A DNA stretch of 64,000 nucleotides, from NCBI GenBank assembly GCA_905250075.1, contig CAJNOP010000081.1, forward strand, positions 734,451-798,450, written 5' to 3'. A program made the translations under genes and the position numbers. How positions within the stretch are numbered: position 1 is the first letter of the stretch; each line of letters opens with the position of its first letter. The notes under the pieces are model-generated. The model saw nothing but the letters and a program-made list of their open reading frames with translations. It had not been told where the DNA came from and ran no database searches. Below, piece after piece: positions 23,073 through 35,144 of this stretch. The DNA is from Rotaria sp. Silwood1 (Eukaryota > Rotifera > Eurotatoria > Philodinida > Philodinidae).

Positions 23073-26000
23073 ATGGAACATCAACATTATCAAACTGTTA
23101 ATGAAAAGAACAATGTTGATGATAAAGAATTCGTCGTTAATTATGAAAATAATCTTGAACAATCAACTGGTGATACAATTGAAGAAGGTTTGAATCATAT
23201 TATAAATTTATATATGACAAAAGAAAAAGAAATTTTCATTTTTTTTTAGATAATCATGAATTATCTAAAACACCAATTCCAGAAATAATTAATGATGAAA
23301 ATGAAAATCTTGATACAAACGAATATTTAAAATCACAAGTAATAATCTATTGAAATAGATTCAAAATAAAAAACAAAAAAATAAATAGAAAAATCTAGAA
23401 AATTAGATATTGTTTTGTTACTATAAGATAGTAAATCAAATAAAGATATAATTTATATTTTGTGAAAATTTTACGGTTGGTTGTCAAAAAATTTCGCATT
23501 GGTATTTTTCTTTTTTGTTATTACTTGTGTTCATCAATTAGTGTCGATTCGATGAATATATTGGATGCATATACATGCGCATGTCTACACATCTGTCTAT
23601 CTATCCTATCGTTTCCCTATTTCTATATTCATTGCTGCCTTATGTCCAGCTCTTTAAACTAATCTATTGTCCTTGCTATTGGCAGTATTATTAAAAAAAA
23701 AAGAAAGAAGAAAAACGAAGAATGTCATTCTCATTGACGAATGATAAGTAGAGAAAAATATTCTACTTCCGTTGTCTGTTTTGTTCCTCATTTAGTATTG
23801 AGATTGTTCAAAATATTGCTGATCTTCTATGTTAATCGCGTGTCATTCATTTTCCCCTCTTTCGTTGTCTTTTTTTCTTTTCTGTCTTTTTTGACGCCGC
23901 CATCGTATTGTGTTCATTGATGATGAGGACATGAACTTTTTTTTTTTTTTTTTTAGCATATAGATTGGCGAAAAAAGAATTCATCGTCTGATTGATCCAT
24001 CTCGTAGTTGACGTTGTTTCTATCTCTTTCTTTGGCACTTGCTACTCGTTACTCGCATTCAAAGTTCTATTGCTTTCGATGTGTTTCACGAAGTTTTTCT
24101 TTTTTCTTCTCTTTTTCTTTCCCATCCTTTATATTGACAGATGGATAGGATAGTTTCCAAGCACAGAAGAAAGAGAAGGGAAGATACAGAAAGATAGAGA
24201 GAGAAAGAGAAAAGACGAAGAACAAGCCAGTGAGAAATAGAAAAGATAGGCATAAATGAGAAATGAGATTGATAGAGCGAACGAACTATATGTTTTGGCA
24301 TTGAGACAGCAGTCTAGTATTACTTTCCATCCATTTTTTTTCCACTACAACGATAATAATACAAGCAGCGATATCTTGAGATTCTATGAGTCAATACAAA
24401 TAAGATATGCCTTCGTTATCATCAACTAATCCTACTTCTACAACTACGACGGGGGCAAAACCTCGTCGAAAACATCATCATCATCATCGTCATACTCAAC
24501 GTCATGTGAGTTTCTTTTTTTCTTCGTCTATTTCGATTCTTTAAACTAAGAAAGTATTTCTTACTAATAAAAAAAAAAGTCACTAACTTGCATGATTATT
24601 CAAATGAAATAATAAAAGAAAAACAATTGATCTATATGTAATTGAAAAATATGAATCGTTTTTGTCTGTCTTCTAGTTAAGAGTGAACACAACAAGTGTA
24701 TATAGTCAACCCATCCTTCTAATTGCATGTGTTGATCGTTGTGTAGACGCGTCGACCCAAGAGTGTTCTCTCTCACTTCACCATCTATCCATCTATTGTT
24801 AAGACTAAACTATGCGACTTCTGTCTGTGTAATTCTCATAATTGCTTCATTGCTTTTGTTTGCTTTTTTTTTGACCAGACATGATTATAATTTTTGAGAA
24901 AAATGATAGACACATATATATGTTGAGGTAGAAGTTTATGTGGCATGAGGAACAGAACAAAATGTCATCAATGCTATTAACGATTCAAGGCTGTTAGGAG
25001 TTCGATAATAGTAAATGGGAAAAAAAATCCGATAAAAGAAGACTAAGAATATGTATTTACTTAAGGGTAAACACCTGCTTCCTCTCTTTATTATACAGGT
25101 TGATGAAAATGTTCCTCAACAACAATCGTCATCGTCTGTAATGGTTACAACTTCTGACGATAATAGATCATTATCGATGACAACATCAGCATTAACAACA
25201 ACAACAACCACCACCAACACAACAACAAAAGCTGATGACAGAGCATCACCATTAAGTCATCATACTCTCCGTAAGATAGAAAACAATAGTTAGCAAATAA
25301 ACTATCAGTTAACAGTTTTTTTTTTTTGTCATCATCATGATTATATAAGTACTCAAATATTACGATTATTCCAAATGTTAGATAACCTTAAGAAAAGAAA
25401 AAAAAACGATCATTCTAGTTTCTTTAAATATAAATATACTCATTAGTATTTCATTTTCCCAAGAGAGAACAATAAAAAAAAATAATTTGATTATCAATCT
25501 AATCATTAACATGCATCATTTGCCTTTTTTTTTCTTTTTTTTTCTTAATCTCAGGTGAAAATCAACATATATCTGATCGTTCATCTCCTGTCAATGGTCC
25601 CGGTCTAGCTAAGCCTATATCAATGACATCATCTTTAAAAGAACAATATGAACATCAACAAAATCGAACATTATCTACATCTAATCCTGTTGGAAAAAAA
25701 CGTGTTGATGCTGCATTAGAAAAAAATATTGAAACAATAGTTACACAAGTTCGTCGTACAACAACAAAACCATCACAATTAACACAGAATGATCTACAAT
25801 TATTTGATAGTACAACATCAACTAATAATATTAAAAATGGTCATCAATCACGTGAAACAACACCACTTACAACCAATACAATACATAAACAATCATCATC
25901 ATCATCACGTGAAATGACACCTGATTCTATAAATACAGATTCAGCTAATGAAGATCAACAACAAACAATACGAAATGGACATAATTATCATCGTTCTATT

Positions 26001-27157
26001 CATCATCCATCATCGAATATTGATTTAACTTCACCATCTATTCCATCTTATGGACAACAACCATGGCCTCCTACTGTTTATCCATTTGCTCATCAACATC
26101 CTGGACTTTATTTACCTTATCTATCAACACCATCAGCAACAACATCAACACCAACCAATGGTTTGCCACCATTCTATCCTTCATATGATCCATTATTTAT
26201 TGAACAACATTATGGTCCACAAGGATTATCTGCTTTTTATAATCATCAACAACAACAACAACAACAAGCTCGACTTTTACAAGAACATTCAACAGTGTCA
26301 GGTACGACAAATAATGCACCTTTATTTAGAGAATCACAATCATTAACTGATGTATTTAATAATTCAATAAATAATACAAAACTTTCAAATCGTATTAATC
26401 CACGTTTAAATAATTTAAATGAACAACAACAACAAATGATACTATCACATCTCTATCTTAATCAAATAACTTCACTTCCATTTGTAACATTATATGAAAA
26501 CTCAGCATCATCACCATCACGTCAATTCCGAACTAATGGAGATAGTGGTGAGAATGTGATAATTAATCGTTCTCAATGTTGTTGTTTATATGTGTCTTGA
26601 TAATTTCTATATGATTGTTTTTGTCTGTATTCATTCTTTCTTTTTCTTTATCTAAATTATTTAGATCATATCTCGTCAACCTTAACAACTCCAACAAAAG
26701 AACGTGGTGAACATTCACCTGTTGGTAGTGGTGAATCAATAAAATCATCAGATTCAATATCAATTGGACATAGAAATAAAAAATCAACATTACAAACATT
26801 TCAACATCATCATAATATAAATGGAAGTTTATCAAAATTATCACCAGATTTATCATCGGATGGTGCTGGTACAAATGATGCTGATAGTATTATTTCATTT
26901 GAAAGTCAAAAATCAAATACAACAGCAAGTATGCCTGTACTTGAAGATGGTTTATCAGATTCCGAAAATCTAAGTGGTGATGAACAATCAGCATCAATTA
27001 AATCAAAACCAAATGGTCGTCATCAATCTACACAAAGTGATTTTTTATATGATCAAAATCATTCATCATTAATCACATCATCACATAAACGACAATTTGC
27101 GAAATCAACAACAACAAATGGTCTTGAATCTCAAACAAAATCATTTTATATTCGTCC

Positions 27158-27191
<34 letters not shown>

Positions 27192-30100
27192 ACTACTGTT
27201 CAACCTGTAACAACAACTCGTTCAACAAATGAATCAAATTCGCAACAACAAAAAATTAATAATGATGAATCTTCGAGTGGTCAAACAGGTAAGAATGATG
27301 AGTCTTGTTTTTTTTTTTGTTTTTCGTTTTTTTTAATAACTAAAAGAAACAAATAAAACACCAAACTTTAGATGAAGGAAATGTTAACATAAAACCAAAA
27401 CCAAAAAAGGGTTTGTTGTCGCATGTTATTTTTAATTATTATTTTTCCCCATTTTTGCTTTAATTTTGTCGTTAGAAACAAGCATGATTTGATTTCATTT
27501 TTTTTTGATCATTTAATATTTTTTTGAAGAAATAATAATAAAATTATATTTATTTAGATTATGATACTGATGAAGAAACAGATAAATTACTTGGTGTTGA
27601 ACATCGTATGCATGCTAAAAATCAAGCTATTCGTGATGCTGTATGTTTAAATATTGATAAAATAAATTACAAAACAAAAAGAAAAAAAAAAACTTATGTT
27701 GTTTCTTCTATCTAGGCTGTTTCAAGACCATCAAATAAACCTAAAACACAAGAAGGTAAATTTTTATTTTATTTTATTTAAATTAAAATCTTTTGTTTTT
27801 TCTCTATTTTACAAAAAAAAAATCTGATATTAAAATTTTATTTTTTTTTCTCTTTTGTAAGTAATCGAAAAATTTGTTATTGTTATTATTGATGTTGTTG
27901 TTATTGTTGTTTGTTAATGCATGTTGTCATTCAAATAAAAATATATTTCAAATAATAAATATTTAATAATAATGTATTTTTAGTTCTCACTCGAACCATT
28001 GTTGATCCAGAAAATTCTTCGGTACTTATTGAAGGCGTTTTATTTCGTTGTCGTTATCTTGGTTCAACACAATTACTTGCCGAAGGAAATCCAACTAAAG
28101 CATCACGTATGATGCAAGCACAAGAAGCTGTTGGACGTATAAAAGCACCACAAGGTGAAAGTCAACCATCAGTAGAAGTTGATTTATTTATATCAACTGA
28201 AAAAATTATGGTTTTAAATACTGATTTACAAGATATTCTAATGGATCATTCTCTAAGATCAATATCTTATATTGGTTAGTAAAGAAAATTACTTGTTTTT
28301 TTTTGTAATAAAATAGTCATAAAGGAAGAATATTTCTGTCATTCATCTACCTAGTGGCATATTCAATAGTCCGACATCTTCCTATGAGATCTTAATCCCA
28401 CTTGTATTTTATTTCTATAAATATATATATATATATATATATGTATATTTATCTGCATTTCCTCTCCATAATAATGTAAGGAATATATATAGAGCATTAA
28501 TATGGTGAAAAAACTTATAGATTATGAAGAAGACAGGAAAATCCATAAAACAAAGTTCAAGAGAGAACATCAGAAAGGAAGGCCATATCCATCACATATA
28601 AGTATGAGAGAAAGAGAAAACCCATGACATTTACATATATGGCAGAAAAGCAAAAAAATCTATGACATACGGATTAAGAACAAGATAAAAGAAAGAAAAT
28701 TTAAATATATAGGTTTAATCATCTATATCGTAGGGAAACTCTTTTGATCTCATCTGCACAAGATACTTCGTCATAACTCTTCCTTACAATTATAAACAAT
28801 TGTGATTCTAGACAGAGGATTATCTAACGAAGAGTTCTTGCGTTGTTCCAAAAACATTAATTAACCATAAGAGCAGGTACATCTCTTGATGCAGTTCGCA
28901 TCCTATCAGATGTTTGTGACCCAAGACAAATAGCTTTTAGTAACTTGTTCAAGGTCATTGCATGGTTGCAAGTACTGAGATTTGTACCCAGTACTTTTTG
29001 AGTAGATCTTAAACAATGTAGTCACTCAATCATGACGATTCAATCATAAAGAATAGATTATACGTAGGAAAAACTGTCTTTTGATCACCAAAAAAAAGAT
29101 ACATTTGATTGCTAAACACATTAATATGAAACGAATGGTAGAAAGTTAGTGTTTATTAGTCTTAGATGGCACATATCTGGCAGATAATATTCTTATCTCA
29201 AAAGCTAACGGATCAGTAAGATAAAGTTAAACAATAATAATCTCATCTGATCAATATGACCCTATTAATTCAGAACATTTCTAAAGAAGGGTATGAATGT
29301 TAATTTTTTCTTCATCTGCCTACGTCGACACAATTTCTGTTTCTAGTATGTATGCTATTTAGTATCATTTTTTTTTCTGACTCATCTATTTTTGTAAAAG
29401 TATAGATATTATTTCTGACATTATTCGTTATTATATTCTAGATGTATGTTTTTTTGTGATAAAAGATATTCATAATCTTATATGTGGAGAAAGTGACTCT
29501 TCATGATCTCCAGCAGAGTTTCAGCGTTTTGTTTATTATTTTTTTTGTTCACTCCCTACCCCCCCCCCCTCCCCCCCCTCTGAGTCCTTGCAACATTTTA
29601 TTGTTTTTTTACTCTTTTGGTATATATTTCTCTAAATCAATAGAACAGAGATATTTTTCATAATTAAATATAAATAAAATCTGAATTTCTTTTAAATAAA
29701 TTTAGCTGATATTGGTGATCTTGTTGTATTAATGGCTAAACGACGTTATTTACAACATACTGATGATAATGTTAATGGAAATGATGATACAAATGAAACA
29801 AGTACACGTCGTGTTGTATCAATTAATCAAAAAATGATTTGTCATGTTTTTGAATCTGATGAAGTGAGTTGAAATAGAAAAAAATTCAAAACTAATCATT
29901 AAAAATATCTATTAAAAAAGGCTCAATCAATAGCTCATTCCATTGGACAAGCATTTCAAGTAGCATATGTTGAATTTTTAAAAGCCAATGGTATAGATGA
30001 TCCAAGTTTTACACGTGATATTGATTATCAAGAAGTACTTAATCAACAAGAAATTGGTAATGAAGAATTAGATCGATTTTCAAAAAAAGAATGTCAAAAA

Positions 30101-31677
30101 GAAGTAAAAAAAAGAAAAGCCAAAGATTTATTTTCGTTTTCTTTTTCTATTTCTAAATTTTTTTTCTTTAGGTTATCGTTCCAAAATCGAAAAATGAACC
30201 ACTTGGTGTTGTTATTGTTGAAAGTGGTTGGGGTTCAATGTTACCAACAGTTGTTATCGCAAATATGATGCCTAATGGACCAGCAGCAAGGTTTGTTGTA
30301 GAAAATAAAAAGAACTTTCTTTCATAATCAATATAAGTATATTAACTATAGAAGATAGAATTCATTGGAGAATAGTAGTGTCTTACAACGAATGTCTTCT
30401 AACTAATCAATTGCTTTTGATTTGTTTTGACGTCACATGTATTATATAGACCTAAATGACCTCTAAAATCCTGAAAAGAGTTGATACACTTAATTTATTG
30501 TTGCAATTTTACGACATTTTGTTAAATGAATGTCATGATAACAGTAAAACTGAATTTTGACTTGAAGCTCTGCATGGAGACACGCCTTAACAGAAATAGA
30601 TTTTATGTGAATGTCACTGTTCTTATTCTAAGGGACAACAATGGTAATAATGTGTCTTTTACATCATTAGAACTAAACTAGTTGGTTTGATGTTCTTATT
30701 TTAGGATAGATGCAAATCAAAAGATCTTAAACTATCTTCGTTAAGACCTTTCTCTATGCAAAGTTTTAAGTTGAAAGTCGAAAATTAGTTTTTTTTTATC
30801 ATGACATTCATTTAAAAATACCATGAAAGTATAATATCTTCGAAGCAATACGATAAGAATACAAACTCTTTTCAAGTTATTAATAGTTCATCTAAATCTA
30901 CATAATGTATATATTCACGATTTACTAACTGGCAAACTTCTCTCATTAAATAGAAATGTAGATTATTATTTCAATATGTTTGTTTTATTGTTGATTAGAT
31001 GTGGACATTTAAATATTGGTGATCAGATTATATCCATTAATGGAATTAGTTTAGTTGGTTTACCGTTATCTTCTTGTCAAACACAAATAAAAGTAATGAA
31101 TTTATATTTTTATATTGAAAAAGAAAATAACATCAAACTTCATATTAATTTTATTTTAGAGTGTTAAACATCTTACAACTGTACGATTAGTCGTTGTTCC
31201 TTGTCCACCAGTTGTTGAAGTATTGATTCGACGACCGGATACTAAATATCAAGTAAAAATTTTGAATAATCATTTCAAACTTTCCATAAAAAATGTTTAT
31301 TATACTTTTTCTAGCTTGGTTTTAGTGTACAAAATGGCATTGTAAGATAATTTTTCATTTATATTAAATATAAATAATCGAATTTGTTTTTGTTTTAGAT
31401 CTGTAGTTTACTTCGTGGTGGTATTGCTGAACGAGGTGGTGTACGTGTTGGTCATCGAATCATAGAAATTAATGGACAAAGTGTTGTAGCTACGCCACAT
31501 GAAAGAATAGTTAGTATGTTATCAAATTCAGTTGGTGAAGTATGTTAATTTATATTTCTATATTTTATTTTAAATCTTTATAATTAATTTAATTTTATGT
31601 TTTAGCTTCGAATGAAAACAATGCCAACTCAAATGTATCGTCTATTGACTGGACAAGAAAATCCGATATATATATAA
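23073..31677 (+). CDS. APBA: Mint/X11 (APBA, LIN-10) neuronal adaptor: PTB + two PDZ
   Basis: Scaffold that binds NPxY tails such as APP through a PTB domain and vesicle or receptor partners through two PDZ domains. Common exons: 25099..25270, 25555..26547, 26665..27288, 27372..27410, 27558..27640, 27716..27755, 27984..28274, 29706..29863, 29921..30103, 30172..30290, 30999..31092, 31160..31252, 31315..31341, 31399..31539 and 31606..31677. Two candidate 5' coding ends exist: MEHQHYQTV at 23073..23187 plus about 23251..23338, and MPSLSST at 24407..24505; the second gives 1,075 residues. Residues 1-600 are low complexity (Ser/Thr/Gln, short polyQ). [59 protein letters not shown]1: [23 protein letters not shown]2: [31 protein letters not shown]. 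The end [14 protein letters not shown] is the hallmark Mint C-terminus. The frame of the 23251 exon is not settled. Intron 27411 has a weak donor. Confidence 0.93.
28275..29705 (+). other. Long intron inside the APBA PTB domain
   Basis: A 1.4 kb intron splitting the PTB coding region between SYI and ADIGDL. It holds a TA run near 28424..28442 and a poly-C tract at 29559..29580. No exon or clear palindrome seen. Confidence 0.5.
29559..29580. repeat. Poly-C tract
   Basis: Two runs of cytosines separated by one T (about 10 and 8 C). In DNA this AT-rich it stands out and would be G-rich on the transcribed strand. It could also be an assembly or sequencing artefact. Confidence 0.85.
30431..30921. 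mobile_element. Fold-back element in an APBA intron
   Basis: Within intron 30291..30998, an imperfect inverted repeat with arms of about 230 bp. The left arm near 30470 (CTGAAAAGAGTT) pairs with the right near 30875. Both arms share TTAAATGAATGTCATGATAA (30519 forward; about 30800 in complement) and then CTTTGCAT/CTCTGCAT followed by TTAACGAAGATAG/TTAACAGAAATAG. No transposase frame; termini not resolved. Confidence 0.6.
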
Positions 31678-33000
31678 AAAAAAAAGTCTTTCTTGTTGTT
31701 TATCGTTTTTTTTTTCTTTTTATCGAAAAATAATACTGTTGCCATCATCATCTTTAGTATTCGATCTCAAATCAGTTCATTGTTGTTCTTCAACTCGAAG
31801 AGTATATATGTGATATTGATTCTGTTCTCTCTATCACACACAAATATATATATATATAAATATAAATAGATGTAAGCAGAGTAATATTATTCAATATCGT
31901 ATGCGTTAATTAATAATACTTTTGTTTGTATATAGATTGTTTCGTTTTTTTTTCTTTTTTTTTAAACTTCTGTCGAGCAACGAAATGTGTGAACAGTGTT
32001 TGGTGTATTTATTATTCTTATTTACTGAAGTCTACTTTTCCAACAACTCAAATGGATTATGATTGCGTCGTTCGTTCGTTTTTTTTTTATATAAATCTCT
32101 AGAACCTCACATACTCATGTTCGGCCTTCATTCTTTTTTTTGAATTGTATACCTCTTCTTTTTCGCTACTCCTCGTTTTTTTTTTTTGTTATATATATAT
32201 ATAGTCAGAATGATGCTGATGATAAAAAGAAAGAATATAAGAGGAAAAGAAATGTTTTATTGTTGTATTAATACACAATGCATTTGTGACCAAAAGCAAA
32301 AAAAAATTCTTTTTTTTCTCTTAAGACTATGGACATAGATTATGACGAGTATTATAAAATAGATTGATAAGAAATAGGATGTTTCGTTTCATTCAATGAA
32401 TTGATTAGTTAGAGATTGAATTGCTTCGGTATAGGTAGGATTTTTTTTGTGTTATTCTTAATACTTATGAAGGACGCTGTTTTTGGTATTCGATAGAAGG
32501 TCATCTTATCAAATATTTTTTTAAGGATAAATAAGAGGGACAACTAGCTTTTCGACTTACGAAAGAATTTACTAACCTAAAAAAAGAAGAAGATTTCTTA
32601 GTGTTTGTATACGCATTTAGAAATCTACAGAGAAAATCATAGTATGAATGAATAAAAAGCATGCACTTTTAAATGACGATTTCTACTCAATATGATACAA
32701 CTATTTGTTAAACCTACAGATTTGAACATATATTGTAAGAGATTAGACAGATTAAGAAAAAAGCTAAAATGAACATAAATACAGCTATCATTTGCTATTA
32801 AGTCTTAGAAATGCAAAATAAGTACTTTTTCATGAACGAAGAATGTAACCACAGTGCATTAGATTATTTTTATTCTTATAACTAATATTAACAGCAAAAC
32901 AAAAGAAAATGATATTAGCATACAACCAAAAAAAAATAGAATAAAAATCTGACTGAAAATTTAATACAATGGAAGTCTAACTACTATTTCCATATTAAAT
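31678..33000. other. APBA 3' flank
   Basis: AT-rich with many poly-T runs, between two convergent genes (APBA on plus, a coiled-coil gene on minus). Presumably holds both 3' UTRs. No gene or element seen. Confidence 0.45.
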
Positions 33001-33483
33001 TTAAACTGTATCAGTTCGATGATTAACATCATTATCGTTCTTTTTACTAGTAGTTGATGGTATAAATTGCAGTGGTTTAGGATTAATTGCGATGAATGAT
33101 GATGATGCATTATCTACTTGTTCAAATGTATTTAATACATCAACTAATGATTCAATAGCTGGTTTTAGTTCAAGTGTTTCTCGAAATAATGCTTCTTTTC
33201 GTTCATAAACATATAGTCGTCGAGTTCTATCATCCAGTAATGCCTGTAATTGTTGACAATGTTGTTCAAGTAATTGATTTGATTTAGATATTTTTTTATA
33301 TTCAAGATCTTTTCGATGTAATTCTTCTTTTTGTTCATTAATTGTTTGTTCTAATTCTTGATTACGTGCATATAACATTTGTAAATGATTATTTGCTTCA
33401 CGTATTGTTGTACGTGTTAATCTATTTGATATCGATGAATTATCGTCTGTAGTTGTTGTACGTCGAATCGTTCCTTCAGCCAT
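33001..33483 (-). CDS. Short coiled-coil protein, family not recognised
   Basis: A single coding exon of 160 codons on the minus strand. The frame opens further upstream, but the segment before MAEGTIRRTT follows an acceptor (TTTGATTGCAG, AG at 33500-33499), so the ATG at 33483 with a 15-bp leader is the natural start. Residues about 25-115 are heptad-like and rich in Gln, Glu, Leu and Lys (MLYARNQELEQTINEQKEEL and on), predicting a parallel coiled coil; the rest is polar. I do not recognise a family. It is divergently placed from RIMBP, 1.7 kb away. Confidence 0.6.
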   Translation of the reverse strand: MAEGTIRRTTTTDDNSSISNRLTRTTIREANNHLQMLYARNQELEQTINEQKEELHRKDLEYKKISKSNQLLEQHCQQLQALLDDRTRRLYVYERKEALFRETLELKPAIESLVDVLNTFEQVDNASSSFIAINPKPLQFIPSTTSKKNDNDVNHRTDTV

Positions 33484-33501
33484 CTTTTCATTACTTATCT
33501 G

Positions 33502-35144
33502 CAATCAAAATAACAATAAAAGTCTAGAGAATAAATGATTGAATAAAATGATCAAATAATTTTGACTTTGAAGTTAAACGATAGAAATATAAATTCGAAC
33601 ATTTAGTGTTGATTTATGTCTATTATATTTGATAACGTTCTTTTCATGAACAATCAATACGAGTTCGAACATTCTCATAATTAATCGGTTTACAGGCTTC
33701 AATACTTTTTCTATAGGTTTATTTACCAATATTATTTCTATGCATTGCTGGTGGCGCCAATGTAAATAGAAATCATTTCGGAAATGTCTGATTTAGTAAG
33801 CATGAAGATATCTTTCAGTAACCAAATACATAGAAAAATCGATTATTCTCTGGTTTTGAGAAGTAATGAGTATGTTTTTCTATTTTAATTCGTTCAATTA
33901 TTAGCAAATAAAAATCTTGAAAAACCGTTATGTGTCAAACCGAGCGAACGAAAAAAAAAACTAAAAAAAAACACTCAATCAATTGATCAATCAATCAATA
34001 AAACTCTTTAAAATCAAATCAGATGTGTGATACCTTACTCGTATTTCATTTCATGTAGAAACGAACACTGATGACTTAGCATCATTCAAAAAAATAACTT
34101 ACTCAATTTTCACTGAATATAGTGATGTAAGCATTCATTTGACTGGTTTCATCACATGCTTTTTAATTACAAATCCTTAATGTTTTTTTTACTCTTCATT
34201 CCAAAATATGTGAGTTAGATATGCTCATATTTTGTGTCTGATTGTTTTAACAAATGACACTTAAAGCTCAATATGGATATAGATATATAAATATGTGTGA
34301 CCTCCCTATGTGAATCACTTTTTTCTCTTTCTATTATTTTGTAAAATTTACAAATGAGCATCACCGATACTTGTCAAGAGTGTTGAATATGAGCTGGTTT
34401 CTTATACATAGAACTATATGTAATGGAAGTAAAAATGGCGAAAAAAAAAAACTACCATTCAGTATCAACTTCACTGATCCCATCTGTTTGCATACATACA
34501 TATAAAAATAAATGCATATATACTCATACATATATACAGTGCCCTGCGGTTGGTTTTGTTCATTTAAGAGAATCTATTCAAGGTAATGACCTTCTTATGC
34601 ATAGTAAAAAACTTTATTGAGAAGCTCTTTTTTGAAAATTTGTTCTTTAATCATTTCCTTATTGTACTATATAGTCAAGTCATTATTTAAATGAGGTTTC
34701 TCCTCTTCAATGAATTCTATGAATCCATATATACACATATGTATGATTTGTCTTTCATTTTCTGTTTTTTTTTTACTGACGTTACTATTATCATTGATGG
34801 CGTATCAATATGTCAGTCATCATTATATTTATCAATCATTTTCAGGAATATATATAACAGGTGAATCTTTTTTCTTTTCACGTTTTTTTTTATGTCTCTA
34901 TTTCTTTCTCCTATGCTTCTCTTTTTTTGACATCGGATCTGATCGATTTTCTTCGCTTGTCGCCCTATTCATTCGTTCTTTCTCGCGAGTTTTTTTTTTT
35001 TCATTCAACAATATAAAAATGTACATGCACGAATTCATTGACAGATGATGTTCTCTATTGGTTTCTTTTTTTTTCTGTTTTACATAGGCAATGAATAATA
35101 TGTGATATGAATAGATAATCATGATTTGAACTAAAACAATCAAA
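33502..35144. other. Divergent intergenic region before RIMBP
   Basis: AT-rich, with poly-T runs nearer RIMBP. Short frames (34423..34620, 34710..35048) are compositionally biased and unsupported. Likely promoters for both flanking genes. Confidence 0.4.

Noticed and set aside
34541..34590. TA followed by CAGTGCCCTG, resembling a Tc1 end
   Set aside because: No inverted partner was found in the window, so a lone match to a short motif is not evidence of an element.
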